From Methanofollis fontis (GTDB taxonomy: Archaea > Halobacteriota > Methanomicrobia > Methanomicrobiales > Methanofollaceae): a DNA stretch of 64,000 nt. The notes beneath the pieces are model-generated. The model was not told the DNA's origin and did not search any database. It was given only the letters and a program-made list of their open reading frames with translations. Positions 8,565 to 18,018 of the stretch are shown piece by piece. The stretch lies in contig NZ_PGCL01000001.1 of assembly GCF_004297185.1 (NCBI RefSeq), positions 1-64,000 on the forward strand, read 5' to 3'. The position numbers and the translations under genes were made by a program. Each line of letters opens with the position of its first letter. Position 1 is the stretch's first letter.

Positions 8565-10420
8565 TGAATCTGAAAGAATCGAGACTTGTTGTTGACCTGG
8601 ATAAATACCTTGCACTGACCGGTCTGATTCTCTCATGTGCCCTGACAGCCTATTTTATCCTCAGGGCAGGCAACAACCTGTATGCGCTGACGGGCATATT
8701 TACATTTATTTCCTGTCTCTTCTGGCTTTTCATGAGGAAATCAGCAGATTTATCATGCAAAGTCATGGGTGATGCCTTCAGGTTCAGGCTTCTTGTGTCG
8801 GTTTTCTTTATTCTGCTCTTCTTCAGCATACTCACTGTCAGGTTGAGACCGGAAATTTATGAACGACCGATGGTCTATTTTATCGCAACCGCCCTGATGG
8901 CAGGCATTGTTGCGCTGGAAATCCTGTTCTCACAGCAACGATATCACTGGATCATTCTCTCTCAGGCAATGATCATCGGCATCAGCGTTGCCTGGTCACA
9001 GATGCTGATATTCCCAACAAGTGTACTTGGTATCGATCCCTCATACCATGAAGTATTCACCTATCGAATACTGGAAGCAGGCACCCTTCCGGGATCCGAA
9101 GATTATGCAAGTTTTCCATTGTTCCATCTGACCGTGGGCGCACAGATGCTCTTTGCCGAAATATCATATAAACATGCAACCATGCTTACGGTGAGTCTGG
9201 CACAGATAATCTGCAATGTCGTCTTCATCTATCTCATCGGTTCGTTTTTATTTGAAAACAAAAAAATCGGCCTGATGGCCGGTCTTCTCCTTGCGGTTTC
9301 CCACCACCAGATTTCGATGAGTTTCATATCGGTCCCCAATTCATATGCCGCAATATTTATTCTGGTCTCACTGTATCTCTTATTTATAAAAAAGCAGGAT
9401 AAAAGGCATTATACCAAAATGCTGGCGATCATTGTTCTTATCACCCTCATATTCACCCATACACTTACGGCCATGTGTATGGCGATTCTGCTATTCGTAT
9501 CCTGGATTACTGTCTTTGTGTATTCCTTGCTCCATTCACAGAAGGTGAGTCCAGTTTCGCTCAACCTAGCCGTGGGATTTTTTTTCATGATGTTTGCTTG
9601 GTGGATATATGCCTCAAGGAGCTTTCAGGCACTCGTACGTCTTTTTGAGTGGGGGTTCAGGATCGACTACTTTGTTGATGTTCCGGTCATTGCCTCCTCA
9701 TATTCGGTCCCCTTCTGGGAACAGATCTTTTCGAATATGCCCACGTTCATCTTCTTTTCTCTCTCATTTATCGGCGTTCTCTACATGATCGCTCATAAAG
9801 AAAACCATTACCTGTGGATAATGGCAGTTGTTGGCGTCACTCCTCTTTTTCTGGGATATTCAAGCTATATGACCGGCCATTCAATTATTGAACATCGGTG
9901 GTGGTATTTTTCACAGTTGCTTCTGAGTCTGCCGCTTGCCGTCACCATCCTGCTGCTCTCGACATGGAGACAACGCAGTACAACAATTATTTCATTCATC
10001 GTCCTGATATCCATCGCAGGACTTACATTCTTGATGATCCTGAATCCTATCGCAAACGAAGACAACCATGCATTTTCGAAAAATACCGGTATCAGACAGG
10101 CACTTACAGAATCTGAAATACAGGCCGTTCGTTCGGTCTCAGAGATGTGGAGCGGGATAATAAAGGCGGACAGTTATTATGTCTTTAACCAGGCGTGGGG
10201 GGGGTATACGATGTCCACCTTCGATGAAGAACTTGACAGGGGCGATTATTCATCACTGGGTCGATATCTCTCCCTTATCAGGACTGCCACCATGTACGAA
10301 CCATTCAGGTTTTACTCATCGGTCTATCGGTTTGACTTTGATCCTGGAGAAAAGTTGTCAGAACATGGGATTTCTCAGATCTATAATTGCGGGTCCGTGA
10401 GTGGATATCTTGGGGTATAG
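8561..10420 (+). CDS. Large polytopic membrane protein, GT-C-like
   Basis: 619 residues with roughly a dozen hydrophobic segments spread over residues 18-490 and a hydrophilic C-terminal domain of about 120 residues. A conserved-looking loop, GIDPSYHEVFTYRILEAG (D159, H163), after the early membrane segments resembles the acidic first extracytoplasmic loop of GT-C glycosyltransferases such as Dol-P-Man mannosyltransferases. It may transfer lipid-linked sugars outside the cell or polymerise the glycan made by the upstream enzymes. The start overlaps the previous gene (ATGATG, either Met possible) and the last 40 bases overlap the convergent gene below. GT-C assignment is inference from layout, not a confirmed domain. 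Confidence 0.65.
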   Translation: MMNLKESRLVVDLDKYLALTGLILSCALTAYFILRAGNNLYALTGIFTFISCLFWLFMRKSADLSCKVMGDAFRFRLLVSVFFILLFFSILTVRLRPEIYERPMVYFIATALMAGIVALEILFSQQRYHWIILSQAMIIGISVAWSQMLIFPTSVLGIDPSYHEVFTYRILEAGTLPGSEDYASFPLFHLTVGAQMLFAEISYKHATMLTVSLAQIICNVVFIYLIGSFLFENKKIGLMAGLLLAVSHHQISMSFISVPNSYAAIFILVSLYLLFIKKQDKRHYTKMLAIIVLITLIFTHTLTAMCMAILLFVSWITVFVYSLLHSQKVSPVSLNLAVGFFFMMFAWWIYASRSFQALVRLFEWGFRIDYFVDVPVIASSYSVPFWEQIFSNMPTFIFFSLSFIGVLYMIAHKENHYLWIMAVVGVTPLFLGYSSYMTGHSIIEHRWWYFSQLLLSLPLAVTILLLSTWRQRSTTIISFIVLISIAGLTFLMILNPIANEDNHAFSKNTGIRQALTESEIQAVRSVSEMWSGIIKADSYYVFNQAWGGYTMSTFDEELDRGDYSSLGRYLSLIRTATMYEPFRFYSSVYRFDFDPGEKLSEHGISQIYNCGSVSGYLGV

Positions 10421-11898
10421 TCTATCAGACAGACTCCATGGCAGAGATAGATCGGCAGATTGCCGAAAGAGAATATCCGGCACAGGCTGCGAAGAAGCGG
10501 GAATATCTCTAATTTTTTCGGGAATTCTATAGCGAACACATTGGATACCGGACTCTGAGCAGAAGAAGCAGGGTTGACGCTACAGTTGATCTGCGTAATG
10601 TTCGTGGACGCATAGATGAAGAAACCTGTTGAAGTCGGGTTCTCGCTCACACAGTTTTCAAGCACTACCCCATCCACATTGGAGAGATCAAATGAATTGA
10701 CAGCACCAATGTCCCGGCAATCGACCAGTGTCGCATTGACAACACCCCCGCGGATCATAAAACCACGACGATGGGTGCCCGAAGATGTGCAGTTCAGAAG
10801 TGTCACATCGCCGTTCGTGAAAAAACCAGCACCAAAATGACAGGTTTCTCCGGTGATTGCAGTCTTCTGAGCGTTGTTTTTACTGATACAATCTTTTAAT
10901 ACCACATTCCTGATTGTTGTCGGCTCAAAATGGAACCCGGATTCCCAGTTGCCTTCGGCATAACATCCATCGACAATCATGCCATCGACACTGCAGAGTT
11001 CTGCCAGATCAAAACCACAGACCCAGGGGTTATATCGACTGGAAAGACCGTAGTTGACAACCACACAATCCGTGTAGCGGATGTCTTTCACCCATGCACT
11101 GCTGGCGACCGACTGTGAGGCGGAGTTGATAAACCCGATACACCCACAGTCGATTGCAGAGCAGTTGATAAATTCAATATCCTGGATGACAGGTTTGTCC
11201 TTTGTGCACATGATCCTGAACGCACCGTCGATGGTGTCACCGGTGGTCATTGTAATGTCGTGGAGACGGACATGGTCACCCTCGATGAGGATGCATCCCT
11301 CCCCCACAGCCTTGAAATTTTCAAGCGTCACTCCCTGAACGGATGGGGAAATGAATATTGCTGCCTTTTTGCTCAGTGTAATGAGCGTATTTTCCACGCC
11401 CCGACCCTCCAGTACGCAGTCATTCTGCAGGGAAAGTGAGGAAGAGAGCGCAAAGGTGCCTTCACTCAGAACGATCGTGCCGCCACCGGACGAGGAGACA
11501 GCATTAATGGCAGCCTGAATTTCCTGCTGGTCACTGATACCGTCACAGATGTAGTCGGCATGAAGTTTGGACGTAGCTGAACTGTCACCTGCCGCTACAA
11601 CCAGAGTGGCTGCATTGACCGCCTGAAAGAGACAGAGCAGGAGAATCACACAGGACAGCAGACCCGGGACAGATAGTGTGGATGCCTCAGCAGGACAGTC
11701 TGATCCTGAAGATAGCCCTTCATATTCATATATGAGATGATTTCTGAACGTCAACCCAAACCCCCTGAATCCAGCTAGCGGCATTCCTTGAATCCCACGC
11801 AGGTAAAAAATCCTGAGTTGAACCAGCCCCATTATCCCGAACGGTCGTACAGAACAGACACTGTCTGGAACAGACCATGCAGGAATGACGATCCACAT
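10381..11898 (-). CDS. Truncated beta-helix surface protein (likely decaying paralogue)
   Basis: An open frame of 505 codons. From about residue 88 (LLLCLFQAVNAATLVVAAG) it parallels the 887-codon frame of the gene at 12176-14788 through the whole right-handed beta-helix region. Two things are odd. The signal-peptide Met of the paralogue is replaced by a non-start codon, so translation would have to begin 40-75 codons upstream in unrelated sequence, at ATG 11898, 11832 or 11784. It also ends soon after the helix in unrelated residues, without Pro-Thr linker or golvesin-like domains, and overlaps the convergent membrane-protein gene. An A/T-rich TATA-like stretch at about 11955-11970 precedes it. 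It is either a start-shifted short secreted protein or a pseudogene. Confidence 0.55.
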   Translation of the reverse strand: MWIVIPAWSVPDSVCSVRPFGIMGLVQLRIFYLRGIQGMPLAGFRGFGLTFRNHLIYEYEGLSSGSDCPAEASTLSVPGLLSCVILLLCLFQAVNAATLVVAAGDSSATSKLHADYICDGISDQQEIQAAINAVSSSGGGTIVLSEGTFALSSSLSLQNDCVLEGRGVENTLITLSKKAAIFISPSVQGVTLENFKAVGEGCILIEGDHVRLHDITMTTGDTIDGAFRIMCTKDKPVIQDIEFINCSAIDCGCIGFINSASQSVASSAWVKDIRYTDCVVVNYGLSSRYNPWVCGFDLAELCSVDGMIVDGCYAEGNWESGFHFEPTTIRNVVLKDCISKNNAQKTAITGETCHFGAGFFTNGDVTLLNCTSSGTHRRGFMIRGGVVNATLVDCRDIGAVNSFDLSNVDGVVLENCVSENPTSTGFFIYASTNITQINCSVNPASSAQSPVSNVFAIEFPKKLEIFPLLRSLCRIFSFGNLPIYLCHGVCLIDYTPRYPLTDPQL

Positions 11899-12175
11899 TA
11901 TCTCTCAGTCATTTCTTCCCGGATATGGACTAAGAAAACTCTTTCGGTATTATAATTATGATACGAGAAAAACCCTGCATGTGATTGTCGAGATATAACC
12001 CAACATGAAGTGTAATTATAATAGAATCAGGGCGGATGAAAACGAATTGCACCTATCGCCAGAATAATATATTGACACGCCCCATGATTCTTGGGGGAGG
12101 ACGGAAGAGTTCACAATTCATGGGTCCATTGTGCGAAAAAAAGAGGGGCAGATGAAGGCACCATACCAGTGCCTA

Positions 12176-14788
12176 TTATGCCACACGCACGAACCGGACC
12201 GCATCAGCGATCACATATCCGTCCGTGCCATCTGTACGAACCGTTATGGAACCGTCGGTCCCGGCATCAAAGGCATATTCACCAAGAAGGTTGAATGAAC
12301 CGCCGTTGATACGCTGGTTGACCGTGACCGTTTCGGTCTGTCCACGATGGGCGATGTCGACAGGAGTGTTGCTCGCACGGTTGTTATACTCGGTGTAGTA
12401 GAGGTAGACCGCATACGTCCCGGATTCTGGAAGGTCAGGCGTAAAGGTCACACTCTTACCTCCTTTCCCACTATTCTGGTCATGGAGATAGTTTGTGCCG
12501 TATGGTGAGTTGATCAGTTCATAGGTGCTTGAGGCCCATGCACCGGTAACGGTGACATGGGCTGTGTCGGTGTTGTCAAGGGTGATCTCCTCATCTGCTG
12601 GAGGGATCGGTGTCGGGGTGGGTGCCGGCCCGACGTATACGAACCGGACCGCATCAGCGACCACATACCCGTCTGTGCCGTCTGTACGAACCGTTATGGA
12701 ACCGTCAGTCCCGGCATCAAAGGCGTATTCACCAAGGAGGTTGAATGAACCGCCGTTGATACGCTGGTTGACCGTGACCGTTTCGGTCTGTCCACGATGG
12801 GCGATGTCGACAGGAGTGTTGCTCGCACGGTTGTTGTACTCGGTGTAGTAGAGGTAGACCGCATACGTCCCGGATTCTGGAAGGTCAGGTGTATAGGTCA
12901 CACTCTTATCCCCCTTCCCGCTATTCTGGTCATGGAGATAGTTTGCGCCGTATGGTGAGTTGATCAGTTCATAGGTGCTTGAGGCCCATGCACCGGTAAC
13001 GGTGACATGGGCAGTGTCGGTATTGTCAAGGGTGATCCCCTCGTCAGCCGGAGGCACCGGGGTCGGAGTGGGAGTAGGGGTCGGGGTAGGGGTCGGAATG
13101 GGTGCCGGCCCGACATACACGAACCGGACCGCATCGGCGATCACATACCCGTCCGTGCCGTCTGTACGAACCGTTATGGAACCGTCGGTCCCGGCATCAA
13201 AGGCATATTCACCAAGAAGGTTGAATGAACCGCCGTTGATACGCTGGTTGACCGTGACCGTTTCGGTCTGACCGCCATGGACGATGTCGACGGGAGTGTT
13301 GCTCGCACGGTTGTTGTACTCGGTGTAGTAGAGGTAGACCTCATACATCCCGCCCTCAGGGAGGTCGGCGGTAAAGGTCACACTCTTGCTTCCCTTTCCG
13401 CTGTTTCCATCATGGAAGTAATTTGCACCATAAGGAGGGTTGATCCCCGCAAAGGTGCTGGATGTCCACGCCCCTGTAACGGTGACATGGGCTGAATCGG
13501 TGTTGTCGATGGTGATCCCCTCGTCAGCCGGAGTCGGAACCGGGGTCGGAGTTGGGGTCGGAGTTGGGGTCGGAGTCGGGATCGGGGTTACAGGGTCGGG
13601 TGCCGTGTTCGATTTCACAACAGTGACACCCGAAAGGTCCAATCCGCTCGAGGATGTAGTCTTAATCGGACTCGACAGAGTGCTGTAGATGGTGCAGTCG
13701 ACCGTCCTGACATTAGAAGAGCCGTAAATCGCGAGACCTGCCGATTTCGGGCTCTCGCTCACACAGTTCTTCAGCACAACGCCGTTGACATTGGAGAGAT
13801 CAAATGAGTTGAGTGCACCACGGTCACTGCAGTTTACCAGTGTCGCAATGATGTCCCCGCCCCGGATCATGTAGCCGCGGCGGTGGTCGCCGATCGACAC
13901 GCAGTTTTCAAGGGTCACATCACCGTTGGTGAAATAACCAGCACCAAACAGACAGGTTTCTCCGGTGACTGCAGTCTTCTTCGCGTTGTCTTTGCTGAAA
14001 CAGTCCTTCATTACCACGTTCTTGATCGTCGTCGGTTCGAAGTGGAATCCGGATTCCCAGTTTCCTTCGGCATAACATCCCTCAATGACCATGCCGTCAA
14101 CATTATTGAGTTCTGCGAAGTCAAAGCCACAGACCCAGGGATTAAACTGGCTTGCAAGACCGCAGTTGATGGCCACACAGTCTATGTACCGGATGTCTTT
14201 CACCCATGAGTTGAAGGCGACCGACCGGGAAGCGGAGTTGATAAACCCGATACACCCACAGTCGATTGCCGAGCAGTTCACAAATTCGACATCACTGACA
14301 ACCGGTTTTCCACTCGAGCACATGATCCTGAACGCACCATCAACGGTGTCGCCGGTGGTCATCGTGATGTCATGGAGGCTGACATGGTCACCCTGGATGA
14401 GGATGCATCCCTCCCCCACGGCCTTGAAATTTCCGAGTGTTACCCTCTGAACAGAGGAGGAAATATATATCGTCGCCTTGTTGCTCAGTTTAAATAACGT
14501 TTTTTCTACTCCCTGACCTTCCAGCACACAGTCGTTCTGCAGGGAAAGCGAGGAAGAAAGCGCAAAGGTGCCTTCACTCAGGCTGATTGTGCCGCCACCG
14601 GACGAGGAGACAGCATTAATGGCAGCCTGAATTTCCTGTTGATCACTGATACCGTCACAGATGTAGTCGGCATGAAGTTGGGACGTTGCTGAACTATCAC
14701 TTGCCGCCACAACCAGAGTAGCTGCACTGACTGCCTGAAAGAGACAGAGCAGAAGAGCAGCGCCAAGTAGAATACTTGTTTTTGACAT
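12176..14788 (-). CDS. Secreted beta-helix protein with three golvesin-like C-terminal domains
   Basis: 870 residues. The signal peptide (MSKTSILLGAALLLCLFQAVSA) is followed by a pectate-lyase/NosD-like right-handed parallel beta-helix (about 30-400, with many short repeated strands such as VTLENCVSIGDHRRGYMIRG). Then comes a Pro-Thr linker and three nearly identical domains of about 135 residues (about 423-557, 582-717 and 732-870) separated by PTPTP linkers. Each begins DNTDxAHVTVTGAW and ends DGYVIADAVRF, typical of golvesin/xanthan-lyase C-terminal beta-sandwiches. Probably cell-surface, binding or modifying glycan. ATG 14788 starts the signal peptide; GTG 14797, closer to GGGGGA, is an alternative. 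Confidence 0.85.
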   Translation of the reverse strand: MSKTSILLGAALLLCLFQAVSAATLVVAASDSSATSQLHADYICDGISDQQEIQAAINAVSSSGGGTISLSEGTFALSSSLSLQNDCVLEGQGVEKTLFKLSNKATIYISSSVQRVTLGNFKAVGEGCILIQGDHVSLHDITMTTGDTVDGAFRIMCSSGKPVVSDVEFVNCSAIDCGCIGFINSASRSVAFNSWVKDIRYIDCVAINCGLASQFNPWVCGFDFAELNNVDGMVIEGCYAEGNWESGFHFEPTTIKNVVMKDCFSKDNAKKTAVTGETCLFGAGYFTNGDVTLENCVSIGDHRRGYMIRGGDIIATLVNCSDRGALNSFDLSNVNGVVLKNCVSESPKSAGLAIYGSSNVRTVDCTIYSTLSSPIKTTSSSGLDLSGVTVVKSNTAPDPVTPIPTPTPTPTPTPTPVPTPADEGITIDNTDSAHVTVTGAWTSSTFAGINPPYGANYFHDGNSGKGSKSVTFTADLPEGGMYEVYLYYTEYNNRASNTPVDIVHGGQTETVTVNQRINGGSFNLLGEYAFDAGTDGSITVRTDGTDGYVIADAVRFVYVGPAPIPTPTPTPTPTPTPVPPADEGITLDNTDTAHVTVTGAWASSTYELINSPYGANYLHDQNSGKGDKSVTYTPDLPESGTYAVYLYYTEYNNRASNTPVDIAHRGQTETVTVNQRINGGSFNLLGEYAFDAGTDGSITVRTDGTDGYVVADAVRFVYVGPAPTPTPIPPADEEITLDNTDTAHVTVTGAWASSTYELINSPYGTNYLHDQNSGKGGKSVTFTPDLPESGTYAVYLYYTEYNNRASNTPVDIAHRGQTETVTVNQRINGGSFNLLGEYAFDAGTDGSITVRTDGTDGYVIADAVRFVRVA
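12179..13525 (-). repeat. Three tandem coding repeats (golvesin-like domains)
   Basis: Three units of about 400 bases start at equivalent points 12191, 12641 and 13121, giving offsets of 450 and 480 bases. The 30-base difference lies in the Pro-Thr-encoding linker. The first two units are nearly base-for-base identical, including silent positions; the third is a little more diverged. This suggests recent duplication or ongoing gene conversion. Confidence 0.9.
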
Positions 14789-14835
14789 TTTTATCACTGG
14801 TCCCCCTCTGGGCACATGATAATTTTTACACAATA

Positions 14836-14856
14836 ACATTTAAAGTTGCCGAAATG
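14836..14856 (-). promoter_or_regulatory. Putative TATA/BRE promoter for the beta-helix gene
   Basis: Read leftward, the sequence is CGGCAACTTTAAATGTTATT: a purine-containing BRE-like element directly before a TATA-like TTTAAATG. It is about 50 bases upstream of the ATG at 14788, which would put transcription start some 25 bases before the coding region. No experimental support. Confidence 0.5.
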
Positions 14857-15847
14857 AATTACAGAATTATTCGAGGTATTTTTGAAAATAATGAGAGCAA
14901 CAAACCATTAAAGAGACACAGATCAAAATTGGTTGGGAAAATCGGCCGCAGAAAAGAGAATTTCTACACATCAATACATTGCCGTTTAACAGATATTCAC
15001 CGCGTACAAATAATGTAAGCCCATGAAGTTTTAAAATTAATGATCAATCAGCCACATCACAAACAAAAAAGATTATATCAGACCACTCACACGACAAATC
15101 CAAAAGAAAAGCCGCAGAAATTTAAATCCACACGCCAGAATAGCAGATTAAATAAATTGAGACTGACAAGTATCAATTTTAGAAAATCTGACACAATTGC
15201 ATCAAATAAGCATTAAAGGCACAAAAAAAGACAACCATAGAAATTTGTTTTTGATTTACAACCCATACTACAAAAAATTCAATTAACGGGAAATAATGAG
15301 ACAATCAAGCACATTTTTTGCTCAAAATAGAGAGAAAATATCGTCCCAGGATAGGTCCGATACGGAGACTCCCGGACACGCCCTACAGAACAGGGGACGG
15401 CAAATATATTTTTGAACACATAATAGTTTCAAAATTTTTGAAATTTCCCCCTCAAGGCAACATTACGCTACATGAAATACGACATTGTAGAATTTTACCC
15501 CGATAATATCACATAATCTAAGAATATTATTAAAAAAGAAACAAAATAACAATGCGCTTAAATAAAATCATCATTATGAAAAAATATCCTCATTACTCCC
15601 CTTTTGATCACAGACAACCACGCCATCATTCCCGTGACCTTTCAGACGAAAAAAATAACCCAATAGCCACATTATGCAAAAAAATCCCAGGAATCCCGTT
15701 TTGATCGAATGCCCGGAATGAGGAGCAGAACATTGCCGCATACATTCCCGACCATGACGGGCCCCCCCGCGAATAGATCCATGGGGCCATCCCCCCCTTA
15801 TAGAGTATTAAATGAAACAGAACTCGCCATCAGAGGTGAGGACTGTT
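14857..15847. other. Gene-free A/T-rich stretch
   Basis: Roughly 1 kb clearly richer in A and T than anything else in the window, with many short A runs and stops in all frames. The longest frame (15318-15506) has no SD and no recognisable sequence. TATA-like stretches occur (for example around 15120 and 15140), but no tRNA, CRISPR or inverted-repeat element was seen. It separates the surface-protein genes from the acetyltransferase and may be remnant accessory DNA. Confidence 0.6.
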
Positions 15848-16450
15848 TCAACCGCTATCTTCCAACTGCTGAGGGTATGGGACTTTCACCGTTCCTGAAA
15901 CCTCTGCCGGGACACCCGTGGCCACAGAATTGGCAGGAACGTCCCTGACCACCACGGCATTTGCCCCGATGATAGAATTATCTCCAATGGATACAGGACC
16001 GAGGATCTTCGATCCTGCCCCCAGCATCACATTATCTCCAATAATAGGGGTTGTGCGTTCGTCCCGTTTCTTCCCCGGAACAATCCCTATCGTCACACCC
16101 TGGTAGATGGTGACGTTTTTACCGATCTCCACACCATATCCGATCACAATACACTGCGCATTCGGGATGAACAGGCCCGATCCGATATCCGCATATGGCG
16201 ATATGCGGATGCCGGTCAGGGCAGAACCCATGAACCGGAAAAATGGCCCAATAAATCGTATTTTATTTCTGACGATCCGGTTGTTCACCCGGTAAAAATA
16301 TATTGCACGAAAGCCGGGCTCCAGGACGAAATACCGCGTTACATGCGCATAATATCTGATCTTTCTCGATAGATCAGGCCTACCGGGACGTGAATAGAAA
16401 TATCTCCCAATATCGGCTGCAAATATGCGTTCAGGGGAGGGGGGCTTCAT
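15848..16450 (-). CDS. Hexapeptide-repeat acetyltransferase (serine acetyltransferase-like)
   Basis: 200 residues. The C-terminal half is a left-handed beta-helix of hexapeptide repeats (IGYGVEIGKNVTIYQGVTIG, IGDNVMLGAGSKILGPVSIG, IGDNSIIGANAVVVRDVP) ending in the PANSVATGVPA turn common to CysE-type and sugar O-acetyltransferases. It would transfer acetyl from acetyl-CoA. The N-terminal 80 residues are basic and contain an aromatic helix (RYFVLEPGFRAIYFYRVNN), similar to serine acetyltransferase relatives found in glycan loci. Neither cysK nor other cysteine genes are nearby, while glycosyltransferases are, so glycan acetylation is as likely as cysteine synthesis. The SD before ATG 16450 is weak. 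Confidence 0.75.
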   Translation of the reverse strand: MKPPSPERIFAADIGRYFYSRPGRPDLSRKIRYYAHVTRYFVLEPGFRAIYFYRVNNRIVRNKIRFIGPFFRFMGSALTGIRISPYADIGSGLFIPNAQCIVIGYGVEIGKNVTIYQGVTIGIVPGKKRDERTTPIIGDNVMLGAGSKILGPVSIGDNSIIGANAVVVRDVPANSVATGVPAEVSGTVKVPYPQQLEDSG

Positions 16451-16618
16451 GAATCATCTTCACATATCTTTTCAGCATTTTATAGGTGCCGGTGACCCTT
16501 ATGGATAGACAGACCGGACAGGATTGCTTCAAGACCCCATACAGGAGGAGAGGATGACGACCCCGGACAGATAGAACACCCATAAAACGAGTGTCCATGG
16601 TTCTGAAAAAAAGAGGAA

Positions 16619-17845
16619 TTATGTCCCGATATCCCACGCCGACATATAGTGCTCCTGCTCCTCAGAGAGGGCGTCGATCGTGATGCCAAGGGAGGTGAGT
16701 TTTCTGCCCGCCACCTCCTCGTCGATGGCGTTGGGGACATCATAGACACCGGCGACAAGACTCTTCCCATTTTCAAGGATATATTTCGCCGAAAGTGCCT
16801 GAAGGGCAAATGAGAGATCCATCACCTCGATCGGGTGGCCCATACCCTTCGGCGTGGCGAGGTTCACCAGGCGCCCCTCCGCGAGCACGTGGATCTTATG
16901 CCCGTCCAGCACATAGGTGTCGATCCCGTCCCGGCGTTCGATGTCACCGGCGTTCTTCTCAAGCCACTCGACATCGATCTCGACATTGAAGTGCCCGGCA
17001 TTGGAGAGGATGGCACCGTCTCTGAGCAGGGGGAAGTGACGTTCGGTGAGGATCGAGGTGTTGCCGGTGGTGGTGATGAAGATCTCGCCGAGCGCCGACG
17101 CCGCCTCCATCGGCATCACGGCAAAGCCCTCCATATGGGCCTCGAGTGCCCGCCGGGTATCGACTTCGGTGACGATCACCCGCGCACCGAGCCCGCGGGC
17201 CTTCCTGGCGACGCCACGCCCGCAATACCCGTATCCGGCCACGACAAGATACTTGCCGGCAAGCAGGCAGTTCGTGGTCGCCATGATCGCCGAGAGCGAA
17301 CTCTCGCCGGTGCCGTGGACGTTGTCAAAGTGGCGTTTCATCGGGGTGTCGTTCACCGCGATCACCGGGAACTTGAGGGCACCCTCGTCCGCCATCGAAC
17401 GGAGGCGGTGGATGCCGGTGGTCGTCTCCTCGCACCCGCCGATGATGCCGGGGAGGAGGTCCTGCCGCCGGGTGTGGAGCTCGAAGATCAGGTCCATGCC
17501 GTCGTCGATAGTGATCGAGGGGCGGGCGTCCAGGACACGGTTGATCGCCGCATAATACTCCTCATTGGAGCATGCCCTCTTCGCATAGCAGTGGACGCCG
17601 GCGACCTCATTCAGCGCCTCCGCCACGTCGTCCTGCGTGGAGAGGGGGTTGCACCCGGTGATGTACACCTCCGCCCCGCCCGCGGCGAGGGTCTCGACGA
17701 GAACGGCAGTTTTTGCCTCCACATGGAGGGCCATGCCGATCGTTACGCCCTCAAGGGGCCGCTTTTCCTCAAATTCTCGCCTGATGCTCCCGAGGACCGG
17801 CATATACTGCCTGGCCCAGTCCATCTTCTGCTGACCGCTCTTCAT
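16619..17845 (-). CDS. ahcY: S-adenosyl/S-inosyl-homocysteine hydrolase family protein
   Basis: 408 residues. Family signatures are [20 protein letters not shown] (substrate site), [20 protein letters not shown] (NAD-binding Rossmann loop), TTTGNTSIL and [11 protein letters not shown]. It recycles the product of SAM-dependent methylation to homocysteine. In methanogens the homologue of MJ1388 prefers S-inosylhomocysteine formed after deamination, so this activity is the better guess for this organism. ATG 17845 has GGTGAT three bases upstream; the frame extends further without a start signal. Divergent from hisF across about 170 bases. Confidence 0.9.
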   Translation of the reverse strand: MKSGQQKMDWARQYMPVLGSIRREFEEKRPLEGVTIGMALHVEAKTAVLVETLAAGGAEVYITGCNPLSTQDDVAEALNEVAGVHCYAKRACSNEEYYAAINRVLDARPSITIDDGMDLIFELHTRRQDLLPGIIGGCEETTTGIHRLRSMADEGALKFPVIAVNDTPMKRHFDNVHGTGESSLSAIMATTNCLLAGKYLVVAGYGYCGRGVARKARGLGARVIVTEVDTRRALEAHMEGFAVMPMEAASALGEIFITTTGNTSILTERHFPLLRDGAILSNAGHFNVEIDVEWLEKNAGDIERRDGIDTYVLDGHKIHVLAEGRLVNLATPKGMGHPIEVMDLSFALQALSAKYILENGKSLVAGVYDVPNAIDEEVAGRKLTSLGITIDALSEEQEHYMSAWDIGT

Positions 17846-18018
17846 TGCATCACCACAACATTTCTCCGGGAAGGTTGGACGTGACGGCACTTCAAGGGTT
17901 TGCAGGGGCGGATGCCCGCACCGGGAGGAAAGACCCCTTCCCGTCAAATGGAGCGAGTCGCCGGTCCGGTTCCCCGCAGCCCAAATACTGATTATCCCCG
18001 GAGTCAGAGAAGCTCTGT

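Noticed and set aside
13055-13588. Short-period GGGGTCGGAGT repeats resembling a CRISPR or minisatellite
   Set aside because: They encode the Pro-Thr linkers of the surface protein in frame; there are no unique spacers and no cas genes.
16835-17884. Rightward frame of 349 codons opposite ahcY
   Set aside because: Covers exactly the conserved ahcY gene in antisense and has no motif.
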